Shown in pieces: positions 22,728 through 32,546 of a stretch of DNA of 64,000 nucleotides. Source of the stretch: Golubevia sp. BC0850. Lineage: Eukaryota > Basidiomycota > Exobasidiomycetes > Golubeviales > Golubeviaceae. A program made the position numbers and the translations under genes. The notes below the pieces were generated by a model. The model searched no databases. It worked only from the letters and a program-made list of their open reading frames with translations, and was not told the DNA's origin. The stretch spans positions 372,001 through 436,000 of the forward strand of contig JAAVVG010000015.1 in NCBI GenBank assembly GCA_012976225.1, in the 5' to 3' direction. Each line of letters opens with the position of its first letter. Position 1 is the stretch's first letter.

Positions 22728-25324
22728 ATGAATACTAATTCTAACTCGACAACTTCAACTTCACATCCACTTCGACCTTATTATCAACCTAGAGATGATT
22801 CAACTTTCATAGCATCACCAACATCATCCAAGCCAATTCCGACTTCTTCAACTTCCTCCTCGTCCTCATCTCGTCCACCATCTGCTCCAATCAGATCATC
22901 AAGCTCTTTCTCAACTCCTCCAACCAGTAACAAATACGTTTCAGATGATTTATACGATCAAGATTATTCTTCAGCTAGTGGTAGTACGTCTTCAATCTCT
23001 GATTTGACGACTGCAGCTTTAACCTCTTTAGCTTTACAATACACTTCAACTTGTTTAGCAATGCCTTTCGAAGTTGGCAAATTACTTTTGCAGATCCAAT
23101 GGGTTCCAACTGATCAAGTTTGGAATCAACATGCTCAGGTCATTAGATCAAGAGCTGTGGCTGCTAGGAGAGCTAAACTAATGAAACAGAAAGAAGAGAG
23201 AAGGGAAAGGAGATTGAGAAGAGCTAATCAGGTTAAAGAAGGTAAATTAGGAATTCAAGAATTGGACATAGAGGAAGAAGATGAGGATGAAGAAGACTCC
23301 GAGCAGGAACAAGATGAATTCGATCAGCAGCAGAGACATGAATTGGCTCCCGAAGCTGAGGAATGGCAAGACGAACAGGGAAGGAATGACAGAGGTAGAG
23401 GTTTCGGGGCTGAACAAGATGAGGTTAGTGATTAGAGGTCTTCTCTCGTTGTGTTTCATGTCGAAGGAATGAGCATCGGAGGGAGGGAAGGACGAGCATG
23501 TCAGGCGCAGTCGGGCTGGAGTTGTCTGGGAGGTGTTCTCTCTTCAAGACCATAGTGCGATCGTCCGGATACAAGAATGTATGCGCGAGAACTGATGCAT
23601 CAACAGTCGAGGAGAAAGATAGCTCGCAGTGGGTGGAGGAGAGCAGTGAGGGCTCGGCGAATGATAGTGGCATTAGAACAGAGTCATTCAAGAGCATCGG
23701 CTACCTAGAAATCCAGCTCATAGGCAACAGGAGAGCTAGAAAGAGCGAGCAAGTGGCGCGAAGCGAGATGACTTGTTCCACCGTCGTCTGATCTGATCTC
23801 CTTTCCCGAGCGCTAACTTCAATCTCTTCCCCCCTTTTATCTCTCTCTGCTTCCTGTTCTAGCTGTCTGACTCAGACGAAGCGGAAGCTTATTTCCGAGA
23901 TCTCTCAACTCAATCCACAAGGCCGTCGGCCACAAGCAGCAGATCCAGATCTAAGAGACCAACTGACGAATCAGGATACATGATTAGAAGCAATTTGAAC
24001 GATGCAAGCTTAGGTACTAGACCTGAATTTTTCATGCCTGTCGTTGTTAGAGGTGGAGTTTGGGAAATGATCAAGGCGGTGGGGAGAGGGAAGGAGGGTT
24101 GGTTAGGACTGTTCAAAGGTGAGTTTGAGATCAAACAGAAACCGCTGATTCTCCCCTACTGATTTGATTCTCTAACCACATAGTTCTCTTATTGAGCTGT
24201 AATGGAGTCTCCAAGTTCTTTGCTGACGCCTGGATACTCATCCGCTCCTCTTCCACGACGCAGGCACATTAACGACCTTCATTCTAGACTCGTCTTTCCA
24301 AGTGATTCAACCAATCTTCTCAGGTTTCTTCTCTCTATTTTCACCTTCAAGCTCCTCCAACCTACCTTTGGCTTACACGCCTCATCCAATCTCAACCTTA
24401 TCAATTCTTCTAACTTCTCATCTATTAACCGGACTTCTACTCTCACCTCTAGATCTCTGTCGAACTCGTCTCATAGCTCAATCGACTTTGTCATCTCATA
24501 AGAAATACACTGGTCCTATCAACTCTCTGCAGCAAATCTTGAGATCAGAAGGTGGTTGGAGAACAATTTACTTCCATCCAAATCTACTTATCCCAACTAT
24601 CTTGGATTACAGTTTCAGACCTCTCTTCAACTTAGCAAGTCCATTGATTATTGAGAGATTATTTGGTTTAGAGGTCAATGGCAATCCAATCAGCTATGCT
24701 GTTTTAGAATTGGGAATCAATTCATTAGGTCTACTGATTACTCTTCCGATTGAGACTGTCAGGAGAAGATTGCAACTTCAGAGAAGAGCTCCTTGGGGAA
24801 TGGTTCCTGATTCTACCAAAAAGATTGAAACTCCCTCAAACTCAACGTCTACTTCCTCCAACGTCAACAATCCAACCAACGTAGCCCAACTAGGAGTCAA
24901 CGCCTCAAAGAGTTCCAACCTAATCAAGACTGTTGATTACGACTCGAGATCTCTTAGAACTTGCGTCGAAATCAGACCTGAACCTTACGCTGGGGTAGTG
25001 GAAGCAATTTATAAAATCCTAACTGAAGAGACTTCAGTTTCTCACAAAGCTCCAGTAGAGAAAGAATCAACTGAAAGCGAAGAGAAAGAGTCGGCTAAAG
25101 CCAGGAGAAAGAGGAATGAATCTACAGACTCTACTTCTTCTGCGTTTGGGTTTATGAACAAATCTGGAATCTTGGCCGCTAAGACTGGCACTTCTTCTTT
25201 GGGTGGTTTGAATTCTCTTTATAGAGGCTTGGGAATGGCTTTATCTGCTAATCTGGTTGTTTTCGTTCTTACTATCGTTGGAGGGGAGAGAGCTGGAACT
25301 CAAGGAGGTTGGGCTGAAATTTAA
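22728..25324 (+). CDS. Ugo1-like mitochondrial carrier-related outer membrane protein
   Basis: Predicted 670 residues from exons 22728-23423, 23863-24118 and 24264-25324. Divergent mitochondrial carrier modules can be seen: TTAALTSLALQYTSTCLAMP-FEVGKLLLQIQW near residue 85, LLTGLLLSPLDLCRTRL in the middle, and LLITLPIETVRRRLQLQ followed by a Px[DE]xx[RK]-like signature. Together with the N-terminal Ser/Thr/Pro-rich region this is the arrangement of fungal Ugo1 proteins, which sit in the outer mitochondrial membrane and help couple inner- and outer-membrane fusion. A very acidic segment (about residues 185-232) interrupts the first module, and another 110-residue polar insert lies before the last helix. 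The 439-nt first intron is among the longest in the window. The name is by family resemblance; a different SLC25-like outer-membrane protein is possible. Confidence 0.75.
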
Positions 25325-25700
25325 GAGATTGTTTCGTCCTTCAAGATTCCACTGTTTAGTCGCTTCTGTCACAAATCTTACACCTTAATCCCAGCTTCGT
25401 CTTCTCTTTTGCCAATGTGACTGATACCCTCGTCTTCTATCTTTGCTCTTTCTTCTCCCTCTCTCTTCTTTTCTCAAAGATTCACGCCTTCTTTCAACAT
25501 GCCTTTTCTTCCCCCGACCAGCATTTTTGTGCTTCATATCATCGATGGTTTTTGCTATTCACACCCGACTTGAAATCAAATATCACCTCTCACAGAAGAC
25601 TCAAGACAGAATGCTGAACTGTTGTTCTTTGAGAAGCGAACTAGTGTACAAAGAGAAGCGGCAGTTTGATTGAGAATTGAGGTTCGAGGTTTGAGAATGA
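25325..25700. other. Intergenic between convergent genes
   Basis: The 3' ends of the Ugo1-like gene and of SPT8 face each other here. No gene seen. Confidence 0.5.
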
Positions 25701-28700
25701 TCACCTATTAGCATAGATTTCATGGATGAGAAGAGCTTCGGAACTGTTTGATAGCCAGCCTCGATCTCCGGAGGATGAGAAGAGGAAGCGTGAAGTTGGG
25801 TCGATCACTTGTTATTTGGAAAAAGGGGGGGGGGGTCGAAGAAACGAGGGGAAAGCACAGTCATGTCAGCCTCGAAGAAAGTGCGAGAAGAAGTGCGAAA
25901 GAGACGCGGGAGAAAAAACACTCACGCATTTGAGAAATTGTCGCACCGTGATGACCTGCCACAATTCGGAAAGGAACAGAAGACGAGCTCTGCAGATCCC
26001 AAAGTCGGACGTTATCGTAAGATCCGCTGTAGGAGATGGTGAAAGCAAAAAGAAGAGTCAGGTGGAGAGCTAATCAAACAAACGGGACAGCCTAACTCTT
26101 CTGACAGAAGATGCTTCAACTCACCAAAGAACGTGTCTCCCATTTGGCATCGTAGCGACACTAGAGACGGGACCACTCCCATTAGGCAACTTCAAACTCC
26201 TAAGCAGCTTTGGTTCTTTCCCTCCATCTTGGTTCGAAGCACCGGTGTTGTCAGGAAGCATTCTCACGTCCCATTCATCAACACTTTCATTTCTTCTTCC
26301 AACGTAAATCTTGTCTCCTTTCGGTGACCATGAAGCTGATTGACACCACGGCGGAGTCTTAGACGGTAGAGGCAAAGATCTAACTCCTTTTGCTTGAGCC
26401 GGATTTGAAGAATTGCTGCTCCCACTTCCACTTCCAGTCAAAGAAGGTCTAACTCTCCTGTCCCACAAAAGCACTTGTCCAGCTAGAGTACTTGTCAATA
26501 AAACATCGTTTGAAAAGGTAGACAAATCTGAGTCGAAAGACGAGCTAGGCAGAGGTTTAGAGCTTAAAACCGATTTTGAGTTTGGTTTCTGTTTTCCATT
26601 TGTTTGAGATTCATTCGACGATTTTCCGTTTGCCTCGGGTTGACTAGCACTGAGTCCTGGAAGAGCTAAACCGTCCCCTTTGCTTTCTTGCTTAAGTTGA
26701 GATAACGGGACATCATCATCGTCTCCTTCCGCATCTACATCTTCCTCTCCTTCTGCGTCTGGTTCTTCGTCATCACCTCCACCGAACAAAGAGTCGTTGT
26801 CGTCGTCATCTGAATCCTCTCCTTTCGACCCTTTTCCAGAGATACCAGAAGATGAAGGTCTCCGACTTGCAGTAGCTGGAGGAGCTAGAGACTTTCCACT
26901 CTCTGACTTGTCACTTGTTGGTTCTTTCTTGATGTTTCCGTCTCCACTTTCTTCATCGGGGACCACTCCCAGAGAAGCAGCGAGCTCGGCCTCTATGTCT
27001 AGGACATCGTTAGTTTCCCCACTAGTAGTAGCTCCTCCATTGTCATTTCCAACAGCTTCGACGTCTCGTTCTTTCGAATTCAATTCTGGCTTCGGTTCAC
27101 CTCCTTCTGTCTTCTTCGGAGCTGATTGGTCTAGCTTCTCCTGCTTGATTTTGAGATTTTGACTCGAAAGTGATGACTCAGCGGCATTTGCAGCTTCTTT
27201 CCCCTGGGTCGTTCGAGTAGATTTCGGATCGGCATTCTTGGTTGGACTTTGACTTCGACTCTTACTTTTCCTTTGTACTCGAGGCGAGAATCTAGCAGCC
27301 GATCGATTGAGAGTCGGACTTTCTTCCTCTTCTGAAAGTCGATTGATTGGTCGCAGAGATAGAGAGGTGATTTGACCAAGATGACCTGGATAATTCGTCA
27401 CTATCTGTCCTGTGTTTAGATCCCATTGCTGTAAGGAAGGCAGAAGAGAGAGAAGGATAGGCAATCAAATCGTGTCGTAGAGAATCCCGAGCACTTTGAG
27501 TTGGATCTAGCAAGCTTACATTGACTTCTCTGTCCCAACCTCCGCTTATCAGCTCGGTGTCGCCAGAAGCTAGACACAAAGCGGAAACAGCGCCTGCATG
27601 TTTTCGTAAGACATGCCGTGTTGATCCAGGTTCGTGTCGAACTGTGAAAAGATTGATGTTTCCAGACTTTGCAGGTAGAATAGAGCAGTGGGAGAATAAA
27701 AAAAGTCAGCTAGGCTCGATCGAGAGGGAGGAGGTCGTCAAAAGCACAACTCACCTCAGTTCCGCTTAGACCCCAGAGGGCCTCAGAATGACAAACAAGG
27801 CTGTGAACTGGCGAGACCAGCCTCCGAGATAGTAAAGGAGTCTCTGGCTTGACGGCTCTGAGAAGGAGAAGGAAAATGAAGTTGATCAGCTCACAATCGA
27901 ATGAATGCCACTCGTTTCCGTCAGCATCGAGACTCACGGAATCTCCTCATTAGCCCACCAAGCACTCAAAACCCCACCTCGAATGATACCTTCAGCAAAA
28001 CCATGCCTTATACTTAGAGTCAACAAGTTCTTTCCATTCATAGTCTTGTAAACGTCGTACTTTCTGATGTGACCATCTGATCCACCTGATAGAAGAACTG
28101 ATCCATCACCAGAGAGGGCCATAGCGTGAATGTGCGAAGAATGTAGAATACCAGCTGAAGGTTCCACTAGATAAGAGGTTGCTGAAGAGGAGGCCGGATT
28201 TAATGAGAGTAAAGATCGTCTTTGGGAGACTTTTGAGAGATAGGCTGAAGGCGAATGTGTGGAGGAAGGCGTGGGCGTGGGAGTAGGCTGAAGAGAGGAA
28301 GATCTATAGTGATCTACGTCTGAGGAGGATGAGATTTTGATTGAAGGTTGGAGGAGTGGCAAATGGGAGACAAGGGAGATGAATCAAGGTGAGAAGAGGT
28401 GGGATAGAGCTCATTTGCTCCGACACCGCTTTTCTCTAAAAGGAGACTTACCCATTGCTTCATCATCATCTTCTTCTTCCTCTCTGAAAAGACCGGATAA
28501 GTGGAGGATGCGGTGCGTCAATTCGAGCTTTTAAGAGCAGAGGTGAGCAGCAAGTGAAGCAGCGAGGGAGCCCCAGCAGCTACGTCTCGGCCAGAATGAT
28601 AAACGAGGTGACTTCGATTGAGATCTGAAGCCATTCTGATTCCTTGTCCAAGCTTCGGAGAGCTCGGAGGAAGAATTGATAGACGGATGTTGCTGCTTTC

Positions 28701-28986
28701 TTCCAGCTATAGCTCGAGCAACCTCTCCCTCAGCCACTACCTCTGTCTTCTCCGTCATGGGTCTTCCGTTCCTGTCCATTCCTTTCTTTGTAGGCTACAA
28801 AGCTATTTCCGACTGCCCCTGCTCCCTTCTCCCTTCAAGGCTAAGAGCCAGCTTGACTCACTCATCTTCCTGCTCCTCGTTTTCCCTATCATTCTCCATG
28901 TCGTGCTCAAGATCCCTCTCATTCTGGTCATCATCGGATTGATTCATGACGGATACTTCGTCAATATCCATTTCATCGTCGTCCAT
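25701..28986 (-). CDS. SPT8: SAGA complex subunit Spt8 (WD40 repeat)
   Basis: Minus strand. Firm exons: 28986-28862, 28527-28452, 28319-27938, 27857-27755, 27666-27520, 27428-26125, 26026-25926 and 25807-25701. The first exon gives an acidic start (MDDDEMDIDEV). WD40 motifs follow: LLSGGSDGHIRKYDVY, RHGFAEGIIRGGVLSAWW, PETPLLSRRLVSPVHSLVCH, ELISGGWDREVNQWDLNTGQ, CGSYDNVRLWDL, VAGHHGATISQM, and the end FLFSSSGDRGWLSNSSE. These are diagnostic of Spt8, which links SAGA to TBP. The coding link between 28862 and 28527 is unresolved: a candidate exon 28706-28584 (ending YHSGRD, with an ATG at 28634) joins exon 28527 in frame through a 56-nt intron, but its upstream phase does not fit. A 300-residue acidic, disordered insert splits the WD repeats within exon 27428-26125. 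Promoter shared with VMA8. Confidence 0.9.
25825..25835 (+). repeat. G(11) homopolymer in an SPT8 intron
   Basis: An unbroken run of eleven G (C on the SPT8 strand) lies in the last intron of SPT8 close to the acceptor side. It is a likely length-polymorphic site. Confidence 0.8.
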
Positions 28987-29090
28987 CTTTTGAAATGACT
29001 GTTTTTGAATGTTTTTGGTCGTCTGTGGAGAGGAAGGCTGCTGCTATCTCTCTCCTCCCAACCCTCTCATCCGACCAACAAGCCTTCAAA
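28987..29090. promoter_or_regulatory. Compact bidirectional promoter SPT8 / VMA8
   Basis: Only 104 bases separate the two divergent start codons. The stretch is C/T-rich on the plus strand and shows no clear TATA box, as expected for two constitutive genes. Confidence 0.5.
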
Positions 29091-30629
29091 ATGTCAGGAA
29101 AAGGAGCTCGTGAAGCGGTTTTCCCAACTCGTATGACATTGAATACGACCAAGACTCGATTAAAAGGAGCTCAAACAGGACATTCTCTACTTAAACGTAA
29201 AGCAGATGCTTTAACCAAACGTTTCAGAGACATCACTGGAAAGATCGATGAAGCAAAACGTAAGATGGGGAAAGTGATGCAAGTAGCAAGTTTCAGTATA
29301 GCTGAAGTCAATTACGCAACTGGTGATATCGCTTACACCGTTCAAGAAAGTGTAAAGAATGCTAGTTTCACTGTTCAAGCCAAACAGGAGAACGTCAGTG
29401 GAGTTCTACTACCAGCTTTCGAGAGTGTCCCTCCTGAGAAGGGTGGAGCCGGAGGTGAGTTTGGGTTTGTGAGAAGTGGAAAAAGATGGAAGAAGGATCC
29501 GCAACGGAAGAGCGAGAGAGGTGAACTTGGAATTTTAGCTACAGGGGTAGATCAGCTGGAGAGTAGGCCAGGAAGATCAGTTCGCTTTCTGTCATCAGGT
29601 GAAGCTTCCAGATAGCATATTGATCAGTTAAGGACAGAAAAGGTTTGAAAATCAGCCACTGCGGGGCAGCGAAAGTGGGAGGAGATGGTCAAATTAGATG
29701 CACTTCAGCCCGGACCTCTGTGATCCAAGCTGCTTCGTTTGATCAGCTCTGTTTTAGTAACTTTATTGAAATCAATTAGTAACAGATACCTCCGCCAAGC
29801 AAGGTGGCGGAACTATGGTCTTCAACTTCCTCTTTCACTTGTGCTTATCTCTCCTTCCTCCTCTCTTCAATGTTCAGAGTTCGCCTTAACGGGTCTGTCT
29901 CGTGGAGGTCAACAAGTTCAGAAGGCTAGAGAAGTGTACTCCAAAGCCATGCAAACGCTAGTAGAGCTAGCCAGTCTGCAGGTGAGTTTCATTCCGCTCA
30001 CAACTGGAATTCGAGAACTCGAATCTGACTTCTAGTCTTTGTTTTACTATCTCCGTTTCCAATAGACTGCCTTCGTCATTCTAGATGAAGTTATCCGTAT
30101 GACCAATAGACGTGTGAATGCTATTGAACACGTCATCATTCCTAAGCTAGAAAATACCATCAGCGTGAGTCTAAAGCGGATTCTCGACGTTTCGAGGTAG
30201 CGTCAGGCGAAAGTCGATCTGTTGGCTGAATCTCTTCTCTTCCTCTCCCTCTCTCTCTCGCTCTCCCGATTCAACTTCTCATTAGTACATCGTCTCTGAG
30301 CTCGATGAAATGGATCGGTAAGTGCCTTCATTTTCCTTGTCCTCGCCTCAAAATCTGTTCATGCCCATCTCAATTCTCCTCTCAAATCCTTGCATTCCTA
30401 CTCATCTTCCTAATTCTCTCCTTTTATTTTTTGCCCCTGCAATCGATTCAGTGAGGAATTCTTTCGTCTCAAGAAAGTCCAAGGAAAGAAGAAGCGTAAT
30501 GCGGAAATTTTGGAAAACGAGAAGCGTATGGCTAAACAGAGAGGAGAACCGATCCCAGAGGAATCCAATCCAGGTGGAGATGGTGGAGGAGATTTGTTGG
30601 GTGGAAAGGATGAAGATGTCATCTTCTAA
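29091..30629 (+). CDS. VMA8: V-type proton ATPase subunit D
   Basis: Predicted 258 residues from exons 29091-29454, 29878-29981, 30066-30164, 30286-30317 and 30452-30629. The start MSGKGAREAVFPTRMTLNTT and the following coiled-coil (RLKGAQTGHSLLKRKADALT) are characteristic of subunit D, as are LTGLSRGGQQVQKAREVYSK, LDEVIRMTNRRVNAIEHVII and REEFFRLKKVQGKKKR. Subunit D forms part of the central rotor stalk that couples ATP hydrolysis in V1 to proton pumping in vacuolar and other endomembranes. The length equals that of other fungal members. The acidic Gly-rich C-terminus (GGDGGGDLLGGKDED) is usual. The first intron (423 nt) is much longer than the other three. Confidence 0.97.
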
Positions 30630-31119
30630 GACGAAAGCTGAAGATTGAAGGGAAGAGGTTAGACTCGTCTCAACTTCCCTTCTTTCCTCCAGCTTCCTTA
30701 TGTTCAGATGACCCTCTTCAATTTTCTTATTTCTCAAGTCCATATCGCTCAATTGTCGGCATTGTCTTTCTTTCTTAGTAAATTTTTAACTCTTTCTCTT
30801 TAACATTCTCCCTTGAGATCTCGAAGCTCATGACAGTACCACACAACGCCCCTAATTGATGGGCTTCGAGAGATCCAACGCAAAGTCAAACAACAGTGAC
30901 TTCTCCAATCTCAGGAATGGTCAAACAAGTATTGTGAGGAACTAAAAAAAAGGCAAGCCATCGAGGGTACACCGGAAATGGGAAAAACACCTCGATCGCA
31001 CCGATTGTTAGCGCCTTCTCCACAGTCTTCTATTTGTGGTTTTCTCTTCCTTCTTCTCTTCTCCTTCTCTCCTCTCCTTCACCTTCACCTACACTCTTCT
31101 CACTGAATTCTCCATCAAG
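30630..31119. other. Intergenic, no gene seen
   Basis: VMA8 3' region and the leader of the next gene. The last 100 bases are C/T-rich. Confidence 0.45.
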
Positions 31120-32039
31120 ATGCGTTGCACTTTCTCAATCCTTGCGACCTTATCAGCCATGTCATTCGTCGCAGCCCAAAACCCTCAACCTGATAAAACC
31201 CAACAACTTTCATCAACCGCCGGTATTCCTGATAACACTGATGGTGAGTAGATCTTTCGAGAGACTTACTGAATAGGAATCTAGGAGAGATAGACTGGGA
31301 ATGAAATGAGGAAGGGAGAATCGTGGCAAAGATTGACTTGTCGAAGCAACCCGAGAATTGGCATACTTGACTCTTTATGGCAGAGATCTTAAGCCAGGAA
31401 GCAGCTGAACAAGACTCATGTGAAACTAGACATACCTAATCTGGGTCAAGTTTCACTCAGGGGCAAGAGTGACACCAGAACCGGTGCTGACCCCTCTGTC
31501 CATTTCTACCTTCAGCCATCACCTTCACAAACCCGCCCAACCACTTCTCCACTGGTACTGCAACTCTGATTGCCGGATCTACCTCAGCCGTACCCACTCT
31601 CTCAGTTGATGGAACAAAGTCTCTGTCTCCAGATGAGCTCGCATCGATCGAGAGTCATGCCCTACAAGGAGCTACCGCCACTCGTACTGGGGGAGACATT
31701 GCTGGTATCAGCTCTGGACTTGCAGGGGGTTTTAATGTGAGTTTTTAATAGCTTGAGCTCTGTATCTGAGAGGAGGCGGTCAGAGTGACTTCTGACATTA
31801 GAGGCTTGCTTTCTCCGTTTTTTGGCTTCTGACCCTGTTGACTCTCACTTTCTACTCCCACTCGACGCTCTTCAAACCCATAACAGGAGGATGCCAGCTC
31901 AAGTGTGGCTGCTCAGATCTCAGCCTTTTCTGCAGGAGCAGAGGCAGGTGATTCCGATTCTTCTTTCCAACTTCTTCCAGCTGGAGCTGCTACTGCTGCT
32001 CTTTTGACAGCTTTTGGAGGAGCTATTTTCCTTTTCTGA
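31120..32039 (+). CDS. Secreted Ser/Ala-rich protein, probably GPI-anchored
   Basis: Predicted 165 residues from exons 31120-31243, 31516-31736 and 31887-32039. A signal peptide is visible (MRCTFSILATLSAMSFVAAQ) with cleavage likely after Ala-Gln. The mature protein is rich in Ser, Thr, Ala and Gly. It ends in a small-residue region with acidic spacer (AGAEAGDSDSS) and a hydrophobic tail reaching the last residue (AATAALLTAFGGAIFLF), the usual layout of a GPI attachment signal. Apart from one cysteine in the signal peptide there are no cysteines. No enzymatic domain is recognised; a structural cell-wall or surface role is the simplest inference. Confidence 0.7.
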
Positions 32040-32546
32040 GACCTCTTCTGACGTGAAATTCTTTTAATAACTGTATTGGAGTCTTTCGAACCACCAATCT
32101 TACCACTTTCTTTTCTTTCCTTTTCAGACATACCCCCTTTCTATTCTCTAAGTTATACCTGTTGTACCCTCTATCTCGACCTCTAATATCCAACTGATTT
32201 GGCTTTTGTGTTCAACTGAATCTTTGAGGAAGCGAGGCTAGAAGTAGTGACAAGGGATGTTGAAAAGGAGGCGAGACTTTGAGAGGCAAACAAGGAGTGA
32301 AATGAGTTGAAGTTGAGCATGATTGAAAGCTGCAAATTGAAGGAAGGGACTGTTCAGAGGAAAAGAAGAATTAATTAAATCAAGGGGAGGTTGGAGACTT
32401 AAGACTTGGAGAGGAGAAGATATGGAAACAGACCTCTCTCGTAGTCTCCTGCTTCCCCCAACCCAATCATCTCGACTTCCGGTGCGATTCTGGACAAGTT
32501 GGATTGATTAAACTCATTCATCAGGTTCTTCAGCTTGAAATTCTCG
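32040..32546. other. Intergenic, no gene seen
   Basis: AT-richer sequence between two co-oriented genes. No frame joins to a recognisable protein. Confidence 0.45.

Noticed and set aside
25726-26073. Plus-strand frames near the SPT8 3' end
   Set aside because: They overlap the spliced C-terminal WD exons of SPT8 on the other strand, which match the family.
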